Below are positions 1 to 5,386 of a stretch of 5,454 bases of DNA, in pieces. The position numbers and the translations under genes were made by a program. Every line of letters begins with the position of its first letter. The first letter of the stretch is position 1. Origin of the DNA: Oscillospiraceae bacterium (lineage in GTDB: Bacteria; Bacillota; Clostridia; Oscillospirales; Oscillospiraceae); assembly GCA_017557265.1 (NCBI GenBank), contig JAFZAM010000177.1, positions 1 to 5,454 of the forward strand. Direction: 5' to 3'. The notes under the pieces are model-generated. The model had not been told where the DNA came from. It saw only the letters and a list, made by a program, of their open reading frames with translations, and searched no databases.

Positions 1-298
1 GGAGACCGGGCAGCTCGCCGGGTCTGCCGTTTTCTATCTCGCCGGCCTGGCGGTCGACGCGCATGACGCGGATGTTGACGTTGCCCTCGTTGCCGGTCAC
101 GACGACGTCGAAGGTCCAGATAAGGTAGACCGCGGCGACGACGGCACACAGCGCCACCGCGACGGCAAGGACGATAAGCGCGCACTTGCCGGCGCTCATG
201 TGACGGGGCTTTCTCTCCCTGCCCTTTTTGCCCGCGGGCTCGGAAACGGAGTCGAAGTACCCCTCGAGATAATAGTTTTCGCTGTCGCGTTCTGCCAT
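1..298 (-). CDS. Unrecognised single-pass membrane protein, N-terminal part only
   Basis: Partial gene: the ATG is at 296-298 and the frame stays open to the window edge, giving 99 codons. A GGAGG ribosome binding site sits at 304-308, five bases before the start. Residues 1-35 are charged and hydrophilic (acidic with several Tyr, then a basic Lys/Arg stretch at 24-32). Residues 39-61 form one hydrophobic segment. The part after it (FDVVVTGNEGNVNIRVMR and on) is hydrophilic and begins to look Pro/Gly-rich near residue 92. By the positive-inside rule the N-terminus should be cytoplasmic and the rest extracellular. It follows the kinase gene by 31 bases and is probably the third gene of the two-component operon. 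In Clostridia such a slot is often filled by an HtrA-type protease or another envelope protein, but no catalytic domain is visible here, so I assign no function. Confidence 0.75.
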   Translation of the reverse strand, partial: MAERDSENYYLEGYFDSVSEPAGKKGRERKPRHMSAGKCALIVLAVAVALCAVVAAVYLIWTFDVVVTGNEGNVNIRVMRVDRQAGEIENGRPGELPGL

Positions 299-329
299 TT
301 GTTCCTCCGGATAAAGGACCGCGGACGGC

Positions 330-1748
330 TCACTTGAGCGTGAGCGTGAATACGAATTCCGTCCAGTCGTCCTTGCTGGTCACCTTGATATCCTCGCCGT
401 AGCCGGTGAGGATGGCCTTGACTATGTACAGCCCGAGCCCCACTCCGTCGCGGTCGAGGCTGCGGGAGCGGTCGCTCTTATGGAATCTGTCGAATATCAT
501 GGGCAGGTCGTCCTCGGGGATCGTCTCGCCCGTGTCGCCGATGGCGACGACGGCCTTCTGATCCTGCTTCCATATTCTCAGCTTGACCGTCCCGCCCTCG
601 AAGGCGAATTTGACGGCGTTGTCGAGGATGTTGTAGATGACCTGCATTATGGTGTCGGCCTCGCCGCGGACGACTACCTCCTCCTCGGGGAGCTCCACGA
701 CGACGTCGAGTTTTTTATCCTCGAGCTTCGGCTCGAGCGCGAGCACGGCGCGGCGCGCGACCTCGCTCACGTCGAAGGAGGAGCTCAGCAGCTTGGACGT
801 GTCGACGCTCTGCATGCGCGAGAGGTCGAGCATGCGGCGCACGAGCCGCGAGAGGCGCCTAGTCTCCTCGGCGATGACGGCGATGTATTTCTGCGAGTCC
901 TCCTGCGGGATGGTCCCGTCGAGAAGGCCGTCGGCAAAGCCGGAAATGGTCGTCATGGGGGTCTTGAGCTCGTGGGAGACGTTTGCGACGAACTCGCGCC
1001 TGTTCATCTCGGCGGCCTCCATGGACGCCGCCATCATGTTGAAGGCCTCGGCGAGCTCCTCTATCTCCTCGATCTGCCCGCCCTTGACGCGGACGTCGAA
1101 CTGGCCCTTGGCGAGCTTGCCCGCCGCCTGCGCCATCTCGTGAAGCGGCGACATCTGCCGCCTCGTCACTATGAGCGAGGCTATCAGCGCGACGAGCAGG
1201 ACCACGCAGCCGACGAGCACGAACAGCGACACCACCGGCCTCCAGAGCAGAGTCATGGAGTCGGTCGAGACGGCGACGAAAACGTAGCCTATCGCGTCGC
1301 CGCCGTCGGGCGAGGGTATCTGCACGCCGGCATAGTACATGCTGCCGTCGTAGTAGCTCCCGAGCGTCCCCTTGGCCTCGTAGAGGCCCTCCTCGGAGAC
1401 CTTTTCAAGGACTCCCTCGGGAAGCACGCAGCCTATATGGCGGCAGAAGAGGTCGCTGTCTGAGCAGGCGAAGACGGTCCCGTCCGTCCCCGCGAGGGAG
1501 ACGTGCACGTCGGAGGACTTTGAGACCGACAGGATGAGCATGCGGATGTCCCAGTCGTCGAGGGAGACCTCGGTGCTCTTGGCGGAGGTCGTGTCGGCGA
1601 GGACGTACGCCGTCGCGCGCAGGGTCTTTCTGTTCTCGTTGACGGTGTAGTTGAAGCTCAGCCACGAAAACAGCACCGCGTCGAGCAGGATGCTCAGCAG
1701 CACTATGACGGCCGTCAGCGAGAAGTTTCGCCAGTAGATGCTCTTCAT
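330..1748 (-). CDS. HAMP-domain sensor histidine kinase
   Basis: A 472-residue membrane sensor kinase that should autophosphorylate and pass phosphate to the regulator encoded just upstream. Visible order: TM1 about residues 11-32; extracellular sensor region about 33-166; TM2 about 171-194; HAMP about 195-247; HisKA with the H-box SHELKTP, phosphoacceptor His259; and HATPase_c with N-box around N373-N377, G1 box D405-T-G407, F-box IFDRF (418-422) and G2 box G435-V-G-L-G-L440. The G1 box reads DTGETIP rather than the usual DxGxG. The sensor region holds three Cys and a His close together (C95, C102, H104, C107). Its ATG overlaps the regulator stop codon (TAATG) and no good Shine-Dalgarno precedes it, so translation is probably coupled. 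The family assignment is firm; the stimulus is not known. Confidence 0.97.
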   Translation of the reverse strand: MKSIYWRNFSLTAVIVLLSILLDAVLFSWLSFNYTVNENRKTLRATAYVLADTTSAKSTEVSLDDWDIRMLILSVSKSSDVHVSLAGTDGTVFACSDSDLFCRHIGCVLPEGVLEKVSEEGLYEAKGTLGSYYDGSMYYAGVQIPSPDGGDAIGYVFVAVSTDSMTLLWRPVVSLFVLVGCVVLLVALIASLIVTRRQMSPLHEMAQAAGKLAKGQFDVRVKGGQIEEIEELAEAFNMMAASMEAAEMNRREFVANVSHELKTPMTTISGFADGLLDGTIPQEDSQKYIAVIAEETRRLSRLVRRMLDLSRMQSVDTSKLLSSSFDVSEVARRAVLALEPKLEDKKLDVVVELPEEEVVVRGEADTIMQVIYNILDNAVKFAFEGGTVKLRIWKQDQKAVVAIGDTGETIPEDDLPMIFDRFHKSDRSRSLDRDGVGLGLYIVKAILTGYGEDIKVTSKDDWTEFVFTLTLK

Positions 1749-2440
1749 TACTGCTGGTCGGTCGTTTCGAACTTATACCCGACGCCCCAGACGGTCTTGA
1801 GGCACCATTTGTCGCTCACGCCCTCGAGCTTTTCGCGAAGGCGCTTGATATGTACGTCGACGGTCCTCGAGTCTCCGAAATAATCGAAGCCCCAGACCTC
1901 GTCGAGCAGCTGATTTCTCGTATAGACGCGGTTGGGAGACGACGCGAGATGATACAGCAGCTCGAGCTCCTTGGGCGGCGTGTCGACCTTTTTCCCGTCG
2001 ACGATGAGCTCGTAGGAGTCGAGATTGACGACGAGCTTGTCGTACGTCAGCTTCTTCTGCCCCGCCTCGGCTGGCGCGTATCTGCGCAGGACCGCGTGGA
2101 TCCTCGCGAGCAGCTCCTTGACCTCGAAGGGCTTGACGATATAGTCGTCGGCGCCCATCTCGAGGCCGGAGACCTTGTCGAAGGTCTCGCCCTTGGCGGT
2201 CAGCATGATGATGGGGACCGTCGAGGTCTGGCGGATGGCGCGGCAGACCGCCCAGCCGTCCATGACCGGGAGCATGATGTCGAGCAGGATGAGATCGGGC
2301 TGGAACACCTTGGCCTCGGCGACGCCCGTGCCGCCGTCGGCGGCGCAGCGGACCGTGAAACCGTCTTTTTCAAGATAGAGCCTCAGCAGCTCGGCGATAT
2401 TGGATTCATCTTCGATGACGAGGACTTTTTTGTTATCCAT
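1748..2440 (-). CDS. OmpR/PhoB-family response regulator
   Basis: A 230-residue transcription regulator. The receiver domain (about 4-118) has the acidic pair E10/D11, phosphoacceptor D54 in LLDIMLP, T81 in the MLTAK strand and K103 in KPF. A winged-helix DNA-binding domain follows (about 130-227), with the recognition-helix region around RTVDVHIKRLREKL and a C-terminal wing ending in VWGVGYKFE. I chose the ATG at 2438-2440 because a GGAGG lies eight bases upstream (2449-2453). A GTG three codons earlier overlaps that GGAGG and would leave no room for initiation. The gene is first in an operon with the kinase and probably the membrane protein at 1-298. It is transcribed away from glpK and could act on the shared 227-base intergenic region, but nothing in the sequence proves that. 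Confidence 0.97.
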   Translation of the reverse strand: MDNKKVLVIEDESNIAELLRLYLEKDGFTVRCAADGGTGVAEAKVFQPDLILLDIMLPVMDGWAVCRAIRQTSTVPIIMLTAKGETFDKVSGLEMGADDYIVKPFEVKELLARIHAVLRRYAPAEAGQKKLTYDKLVVNLDSYELIVDGKKVDTPPKELELLYHLASSPNRVYTRNQLLDEVWGFDYFGDSRTVDVHIKRLREKLEGVSDKWCLKTVWGVGYKFETTDQQ

Positions 2441-2448
2441 AGGTCGCA

Positions 2449-2453
2449 CCTCC
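2449..2453 (-). promoter_or_regulatory. Shine-Dalgarno site that fixes the response regulator start
   Basis: The minus strand reads GGAGG here, eight bases before the ATG at 2440. It overlaps the alternative GTG at 2447-2449, which therefore cannot be the used start. Confidence 0.8.
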
Positions 2454-2474
2454 GGACAAATATAGACTACTTAG

Positions 2475-2503
2475 AATATATAATAGTTGCGCAGACCCGT
2501 CAA
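2475..2503 (-). promoter_or_regulatory. Sigma-A promoter of the two-component operon
   Basis: On the minus strand a -35 box TTGACG (2498-2503) and a -10 box TATATT (2475-2480) are separated by exactly 17 bases. Each box is one mismatch from consensus. Transcription would start near A2468 and give a leader of about 28 bases that carries the GGAGG site. No regulator-specific repeats flank it clearly. Confidence 0.78.
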
Positions 2504-2543
2504 TAGTGAACAGATTTCGCCCGTTTGGTAAATTTTCTGAAAA

Positions 2544-2580
2544 CAAGCGGCGCGCGGCGGCTTTTTCGGCGCGGCGCTTG
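2544..2580. repeat. Imperfect GC-rich inverted repeat upstream of glpK
   Basis: The outer arms CAAGCG (2544-2549) and CGCTTG (2575-2580) pair perfectly. After one G/G mismatch, CGCGC (2551-2555) pairs with GCGCG (2569-2573). The loop includes TTTTT at 2562-2566. The right arm overlaps the -35 box of the proposed glpK promoter, so it could be an operator. It lies upstream of the predicted glpK start and so would not be in that transcript. Two-letter GC-rich sequence makes chance pairing more likely. Confidence 0.45.
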
Positions 2581-2607
2581 AAAAACGGGACCCGGAAATA
2601 GTATACT
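2578..2607 (+). promoter_or_regulatory. Probable sigma-A promoter of glpK
   Basis: TTGAAA (2578-2583) and TATACT (2602-2607) with an 18-base spacer. Transcription would begin near 2614 and give a leader of about 54 bases. It is weaker than the other two promoters in the window, having the longer spacer and a two-mismatch -35 box. It is the only good candidate between the divergent genes on this strand. Confidence 0.6.
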
Positions 2608-2615
2608 TATACCGT

Positions 2616-2654
2616 CCCCGGGCGAAGCGCCGAAGATTAATCTCCGCTCCGGGG
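2616..2654 (+). other. Hairpin in the glpK leader next to the ribosome binding site
   Basis: CCCCGG (2616-2621) can pair with CCGGGG (2649-2654), leaving a loop of about 27 bases that holds the palindrome AGATTAATCT (2634-2643). An alternative register pairs 2612-2618 with 2651-2657 and would cover the first two bases of the GGGAGG site (2656-2661). No U-run follows, so this is not a terminator. A role in translation is only a possibility. Confidence 0.35.
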
Positions 2655-2667
2655 CGGGAGGCTGAAC

Positions 2668-4158
2668 ATGGCACAGTATCTTCTCTCGATCGATCAGGGC
2701 ACGACGAGCAGCCGCGCCATCATATTCGACCGCGACCAGCGCATCGTCGCGTCGGCGCAGAAGGAGTTCACGCAGATATACCCCAAGGCAGGCTGGGTCG
2801 AGCACGACCCGATGGAGATATACGGCGGCGTCGTCTCCGTCCTCTCCGAGGTGCTCGCACGCTCGGAAATAGACGTAAACGACCTCGCGGCGATAGGCAT
2901 AACCAATCAGCGCGAGACGACGGTCGTATGGGACAAGGAGACGGGGCTTCCCGTCTGCAACGCGATAGTCTGGCAGTGCCGCAGGACGAGCGCGATATGC
3001 GACGAGCTCAAGTCGCTCGGGCTCGAGGACTATATCAAGAAGACGACCGGCCTCGTCATCGACGCATATTTTTCCGGCACGAAGATAAAATGGATACTCG
3101 ACAACGTCGACGGCGCGAGAAAGCTCGCCGACGAGGGCCGGCTCCTCTTCGGGACGATAGACACCTGGCTCGTCTGGAAGCTTACGAAGGGTCAGGCGCA
3201 CGTCACGGACTACACCAACGCCTCGCGCACGATGCTCTATGATATTCATAACCTCAGGTGGGACAAGAAGCTTCTCGACGTGCTCGGCATACCCGAGAGC
3301 ATGCTGCCGCGCGTCTGCGACTCCTCCGAGGTCTACGGCACCTGCCGCCTGCTCGACCGCGACGTCCCCATTGCGGGCATAGCCGGCGACCAGCAGGCCG
3401 CTCTCTTCGGGCAGGGCTGCTTTGATCCCGGCGACGCGAAAAACACCTACGGGACCGGCTGCTTCCTGCTGATGAACACGGGCTCGGAGCCCGTCGAATC
3501 CCGCCACGGCCTGCTGACCACAATAGCGATTGGACTGAACGGCAAGGTGCAGTACGCGCTCGAGGGCTCCGTCTTCGTCGGCGGCGCGGTCATACAGTGG
3601 CTGCGCGACGAGCTGCACTTTATAGAGACGGCTCCCGAGGCCGAGACGATGGCGAAAAAGGTCCCCGACACGGGCGGAGTGTATTTTGTCCCCGCTTTCA
3701 CGGGGCTCGGCGCGCCGTACTGGGACATGTACGCGCGCGGCGCGATAGTCGGCATCACGCGCGGGACGAAGCCCGAGCATATAATCCGCGCGGCGCAGGA
3801 GGCCATAGCCTATCAGTCGATGGACCTCGTCAACGCCATGGAGAAGGACTGCGGCAGGACGCTCGCCGAGCTCAAGGTCGACGGCGGCGCGTGCAGAGAC
3901 AGCTTCCTGATGCAGTTTCAGGCGGACATACTTGGAAAGACCGTCAAGCGCCCGGTCATACGCGAGACGACCGCGCTCGGCGCGGCGTACCTCGCGGGGC
4001 TCGCCGTCGGCGTCTGGAAGGGCACCGACGAGATAAGCAAAATATGGAGCTGCGACAGAGTCTTCGAGAGCTTCATGCCCTCGGACGAGCGCGCGCGGCT
4101 CAGGCGCGGCTGGTCCCGCGCGGTCGGACGCAGCCTCGACTGGGAGGAGCACGACTGA
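2668..4158 (+). CDS. glpK: Glycerol kinase
   Basis: A full-length 496-residue FGGY-family kinase that phosphorylates glycerol to sn-glycerol 3-phosphate in the cytoplasm, feeding glycolysis and lipid synthesis. N-terminal phosphate-binding motif DQGTTSSRA (9-17); glycerol-contact residues R82 and E83 in ITNQRET, W102 in VWQCRRT and Y134; catalytic base D241 in GIAGDQQAALFGQ; nucleotide-site motifs GTGCFLLMNTG (262-272) and DGGACRDSFLMQF (405-417). The GGGAGG site at 2656-2661, six bases before the ATG, supports the start. The segment before the D241 motif (TCRLLDRDV, 225-233) has no histidine, unlike the HPr-phosphorylated enzymes of enterococci, and lacks the Gly/Arg loop that binds fructose bisphosphate in E. 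coli. ATA serves 23 of 33 isoleucine codons, unlike rplJL. No glycerol facilitator or glycerol-3-phosphate dehydrogenase gene is adjacent in this window. Confidence 0.98.
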   Translation: MAQYLLSIDQGTTSSRAIIFDRDQRIVASAQKEFTQIYPKAGWVEHDPMEIYGGVVSVLSEVLARSEIDVNDLAAIGITNQRETTVVWDKETGLPVCNAIVWQCRRTSAICDELKSLGLEDYIKKTTGLVIDAYFSGTKIKWILDNVDGARKLADEGRLLFGTIDTWLVWKLTKGQAHVTDYTNASRTMLYDIHNLRWDKKLLDVLGIPESMLPRVCDSSEVYGTCRLLDRDVPIAGIAGDQQAALFGQGCFDPGDAKNTYGTGCFLLMNTGSEPVESRHGLLTTIAIGLNGKVQYALEGSVFVGGAVIQWLRDELHFIETAPEAETMAKKVPDTGGVYFVPAFTGLGAPYWDMYARGAIVGITRGTKPEHIIRAAQEAIAYQSMDLVNAMEKDCGRTLAELKVDGGACRDSFLMQFQADILGKTVKRPVIRETTALGAAYLAGLAVGVWKGTDEISKIWSCDRVFESFMPSDERARLRRGWSRAVGRSLDWEEHD

Positions 4159-4172
4159 AAATCAAATAAAAA

Positions 4173-4200
4173 ACCGCAGGGAAAGTTCCCTGCGGTTTTT
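4173..4200. terminator. Bidirectional terminator between glpK and rplL
   Basis: ACCGCAGGGA (4173-4182) pairs perfectly with TCCCTGCGGT (4187-4196) around a four-base loop. On the plus strand TTTTT follows (4196-4200). On the minus strand the A-rich run at 4164-4172 becomes a T-rich tail. It lies 14 bases after the glpK stop and 14 bases after the rplL stop, so it can end both converging transcripts. Confidence 0.92.
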
Positions 4201-4214
4201 CGTTAAGTCGATAC

Positions 4215-4589
4215 TTACTTGAGCTCGACCTTCGCGCCGACGGCCTCGAGCTTGGCCTTGAGTTCCTCGGCCTCTTCCTTGGAAGCGCCTTCCTTGATCT
4301 TGGCGGGGATGCCCTCGACGAGAGCCTTCGCCTCGGCAAGGCCGAGACCGGTGATCCCGCGGACTTCCTTGATGACCTTGATCTTCTCAGCGCCGAAGTC
4401 GGTCATGACGACGTCGAACTCGGTCTTCTCTTCAACAGCGGCGGCGGCAGCGGCGGGAGCGGCGGCCACGGCGGCGGCAGCGGCGGAAACGCCGAAGGTC
4501 TCCTCAAGAGCGTGGACCAGCTCGGAGAGCTCGAGAACGCTGAGAGCCTTAACTTCTTCGATCATAGCATTGACTTTTTCGCTAGCCAT
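4215..4589 (-). CDS. rplL: 50S ribosomal protein L7/L12
   Basis: A 124-residue stalk protein, normal length for the family. Dimers bind the C-terminal helix of L10 and recruit translation factors (EF-Tu, EF-G, IF2) to the ribosome. The N-terminal dimerisation helices cover about 1-33. A flexible hinge at 35-52 is almost pure alanine (14 Ala, plus two Val, one Ser and one Pro). The globular C-terminal domain covers about 55-124, with the factor-binding helix region around KVIKEVRGITGLGLAEAK. AGGAGG at 4599-4604, nine bases before the ATG, fixes the start. It follows rplJ by 37 bases in the same transcript and ends at the shared terminator; rpoB does not follow. All six Ile codons are ATC, fitting high expression. 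Confidence 0.99.
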   Translation of the reverse strand: MASEKVNAMIEEVKALSVLELSELVHALEETFGVSAAAAAVAAAPAAAAAAVEEKTEFDVVMTDFGAEKIKVIKEVRGITGLGLAEAKALVEGIPAKIKEGASKEEAEELKAKLEAVGAKVELK

Positions 4590-4626
4590 TTTGATTTTCC
4601 TCCTAAAATTTGTTGTCGTTGCAGCG

Positions 4627-5157
4627 TTACTCGGCTGCGGGGGCTTCGGCGGCGGGGGCCGCGCCGTTCTTTTCCGCGATCTGGTTCAGGACCACGGCCA
4701 GGCTCGTGATGGGAGCGAGCAGAGTTCCGAAGACCTGGGAATACAGGGCGTCCTTGGAAGGAAGCGCGCTGATCTCCTTGATCTCGGCGTCGCTCAGCAC
4801 CTTGCCGTCCATGAAGGCGGCCTTGATGTTGAAAACATCGTTGAGCTTGTCGGAGTAGTCGCTGATTATGCGGAAGGGAGCGATGGGGTCGCCGGTGCTG
4901 GTCGCGAGAGCCGTTGTGCCATGAAGGACGGGGTCGAGCTCCTTCATGCCGCAATCGTCGAGAGCAAAGCGAGTGAGAGTATTCTTGATGACGGAATACT
5001 CGACATCATTCTTGCGAAGCTCTGCGCGCAGCTCGGTGTCCTGGGCGACGTTGATGCCCTTGTAGTCCACGAGCACGCCGGAGCCGGCATTCTTGATGCG
5101 CTCGACAAGCGCAGCAACGACAGCCTGCTTCTCGCTGAGAACTTTTGCGTTCGGCAT
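4627..5157 (-). CDS. rplJ: 50S ribosomal protein L10
   Basis: A 176-residue protein of usual length. It anchors L7/L12 dimers to 23S rRNA at the base of the stalk and, bound to L12, acts as a repressor of its own operon. The N-terminal rRNA-binding domain includes VLVDYKGIN and the YSVIKNTLTRFA segment. The C-terminal helix that binds L12 lies at about 135-165, and an Ala/Pro/Glu tail ends the protein. I chose the ATG at 5155-5157 because GGAGG lies seven bases upstream (5165-5169) and the sequence then matches the family from its first residues. The same frame is open for 42 further codons upstream, but that stretch is the L10 leader. Ten of eleven Ile codons are ATC. Confidence 0.98.
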   Translation of the reverse strand: MPNAKVLSEKQAVVAALVERIKNAGSGVLVDYKGINVAQDTELRAELRKNDVEYSVIKNTLTRFALDDCGMKELDPVLHGTTALATSTGDPIAPFRIISDYSDKLNDVFNIKAAFMDGKVLSDAEIKEISALPSKDALYSQVFGTLLAPITSLAVVLNQIAEKNGAAPAAEAPAAE

Positions 5158-5164
5158 GTTTACA

Positions 5165-5169
5165 CCTCC
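5165..5169 (-). promoter_or_regulatory. Shine-Dalgarno site that fixes the rplJ start
   Basis: The minus strand reads GGAGG, seven bases before the ATG at 5157. The surrounding CCCGGA (5167-5172) is complementary to the attenuator loop sequence TCCGGG (5206-5211), so access to this site may be controlled. Confidence 0.8.
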
Positions 5170-5188
5170 GGGTAATCTTTCGCGCCCT

Positions 5189-5224
5189 AAAAGAAAATCC
5201 TTATGCCCGGAAAGACATAAGGAC
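5189..5224 (-). terminator. Probable attenuator hairpin in the rplJL leader
   Basis: On the minus strand CCTTATG (5216-5222) pairs with CATAAGG (5199-5205) around a ten-base loop TCTTTCCGGG. A further T-A and G-T pair can extend the base. It is followed by TTTTCTTTT (5189-5197). The stem is AT-rich and modest. Its place between the L10-binding leader and rplJ matches the L10-dependent transcription attenuation described for the Bacillus subtilis rplJL operon. Confidence 0.65.
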
Positions 5225-5301
5225 AGAAAGCGATCAATGAGAAGATTGACGCCGTCCTCGGCGGGACTTACGGCTTTCGCCACCCGCTGTCTTTGGAGCG
5301 C
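5221..5301 (-). ncRNA. L10 leader (autoregulatory ribosomal-protein leader RNA)
   Basis: Leader of the rplJL transcript from the predicted start near 5301. The core has GCGGG (5283-5287) pairing with CCCGC (5261-5265). Inside it a GGC-GAAA-GCC tetraloop hairpin (5272-5281) is flanked by the unpaired TAAGT and the CCGAGG that are characteristic of the L10-binding kinked element. A second hairpin pairs TCAAT (5245-5249) with ATTGA (5234-5238). The expected ligand is the L10-L12 complex, giving feedback control when free protein is in excess. The call rests on recalled consensus features and the position before rplJ; no covariance search was run. Confidence 0.8.
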
Positions 5302-5307
5302 TTTGAT

Positions 5308-5336
5308 ATATTATCAGCTTGATACGGCGTTGTCAA
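5308..5336 (-). promoter_or_regulatory. Strong promoter of the rplJL operon with UP-like element
   Basis: A perfect -35 TTGACA (5331-5336), a 17-base spacer and -10 TAATAT (5308-5313) on the minus strand; the start should be near G5301. Immediately upstream, A-tracts at 5340-5346 and 5352-5356 resemble an UP element, as expected for a ribosomal-protein promoter. Confidence 0.88.
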
Positions 5337-5356
5337 CTGTTTTTTTCAATATTTTT

Positions 5357-5380
5357 AAGGCCCCGGAGCGGGGCCTTTTT
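5357..5380. terminator. Hairpin terminator between the rsmE-like gene and the rplJ promoter
   Basis: AAGGCCCC (5357-5364) and GGGGCCTT (5370-5377) form a perfect 8-bp stem with loop GGAGC. It lies 6 bases after the stop codon of the upstream minus-strand gene, so it probably ends that transcript. Yet the T-run (5376-5380) is on the plus strand; on the minus strand only TT then AAAAA follows. It therefore reads better as a plus-strand terminator. Confidence 0.7.
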
Positions 5381-5386
5381 GTCGTC

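Noticed and set aside
480..1463. A 327-codon open frame on the plus strand opposite the histidine kinase
   Set aside because: Low-complexity Ala/Gly/Leu/His/Arg/Asp-rich shadow of the kinase gene with no ribosome binding site or recognisable domain.
2441..2449. GTG start three codons upstream for the response regulator
   Set aside because: The GTG overlaps the GGAGG that serves the ATG at 2440 and has no site of its own.
2577..2592. Catabolite-response (cre) site around TTGAAAAACGGG
   Set aside because: The spacing between TTG-AA and CG is one base too long and the right half does not match the consensus.
2500..4152. A 550-codon open frame on the minus strand opposite glpK
   Set aside because: It is antisense to a textbook glycerol kinase, rich in Arg, Ala, Glu and Val as expected from GC-rich codon shadows, and matches no family I know. 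It also runs through the glpK promoter region.
4434..4491. GCG/GCC-rich repeat tract resembling a microsatellite
   Set aside because: It encodes the alanine-rich hinge of L7/L12, which is normal for this protein.
5158..5283. Possible 42-residue N-terminal extension of L10
   Set aside because: The frame is open, but this stretch is the structured L10 leader, the family starts at the internal ATG, and the Shine-Dalgarno lies directly before that ATG.
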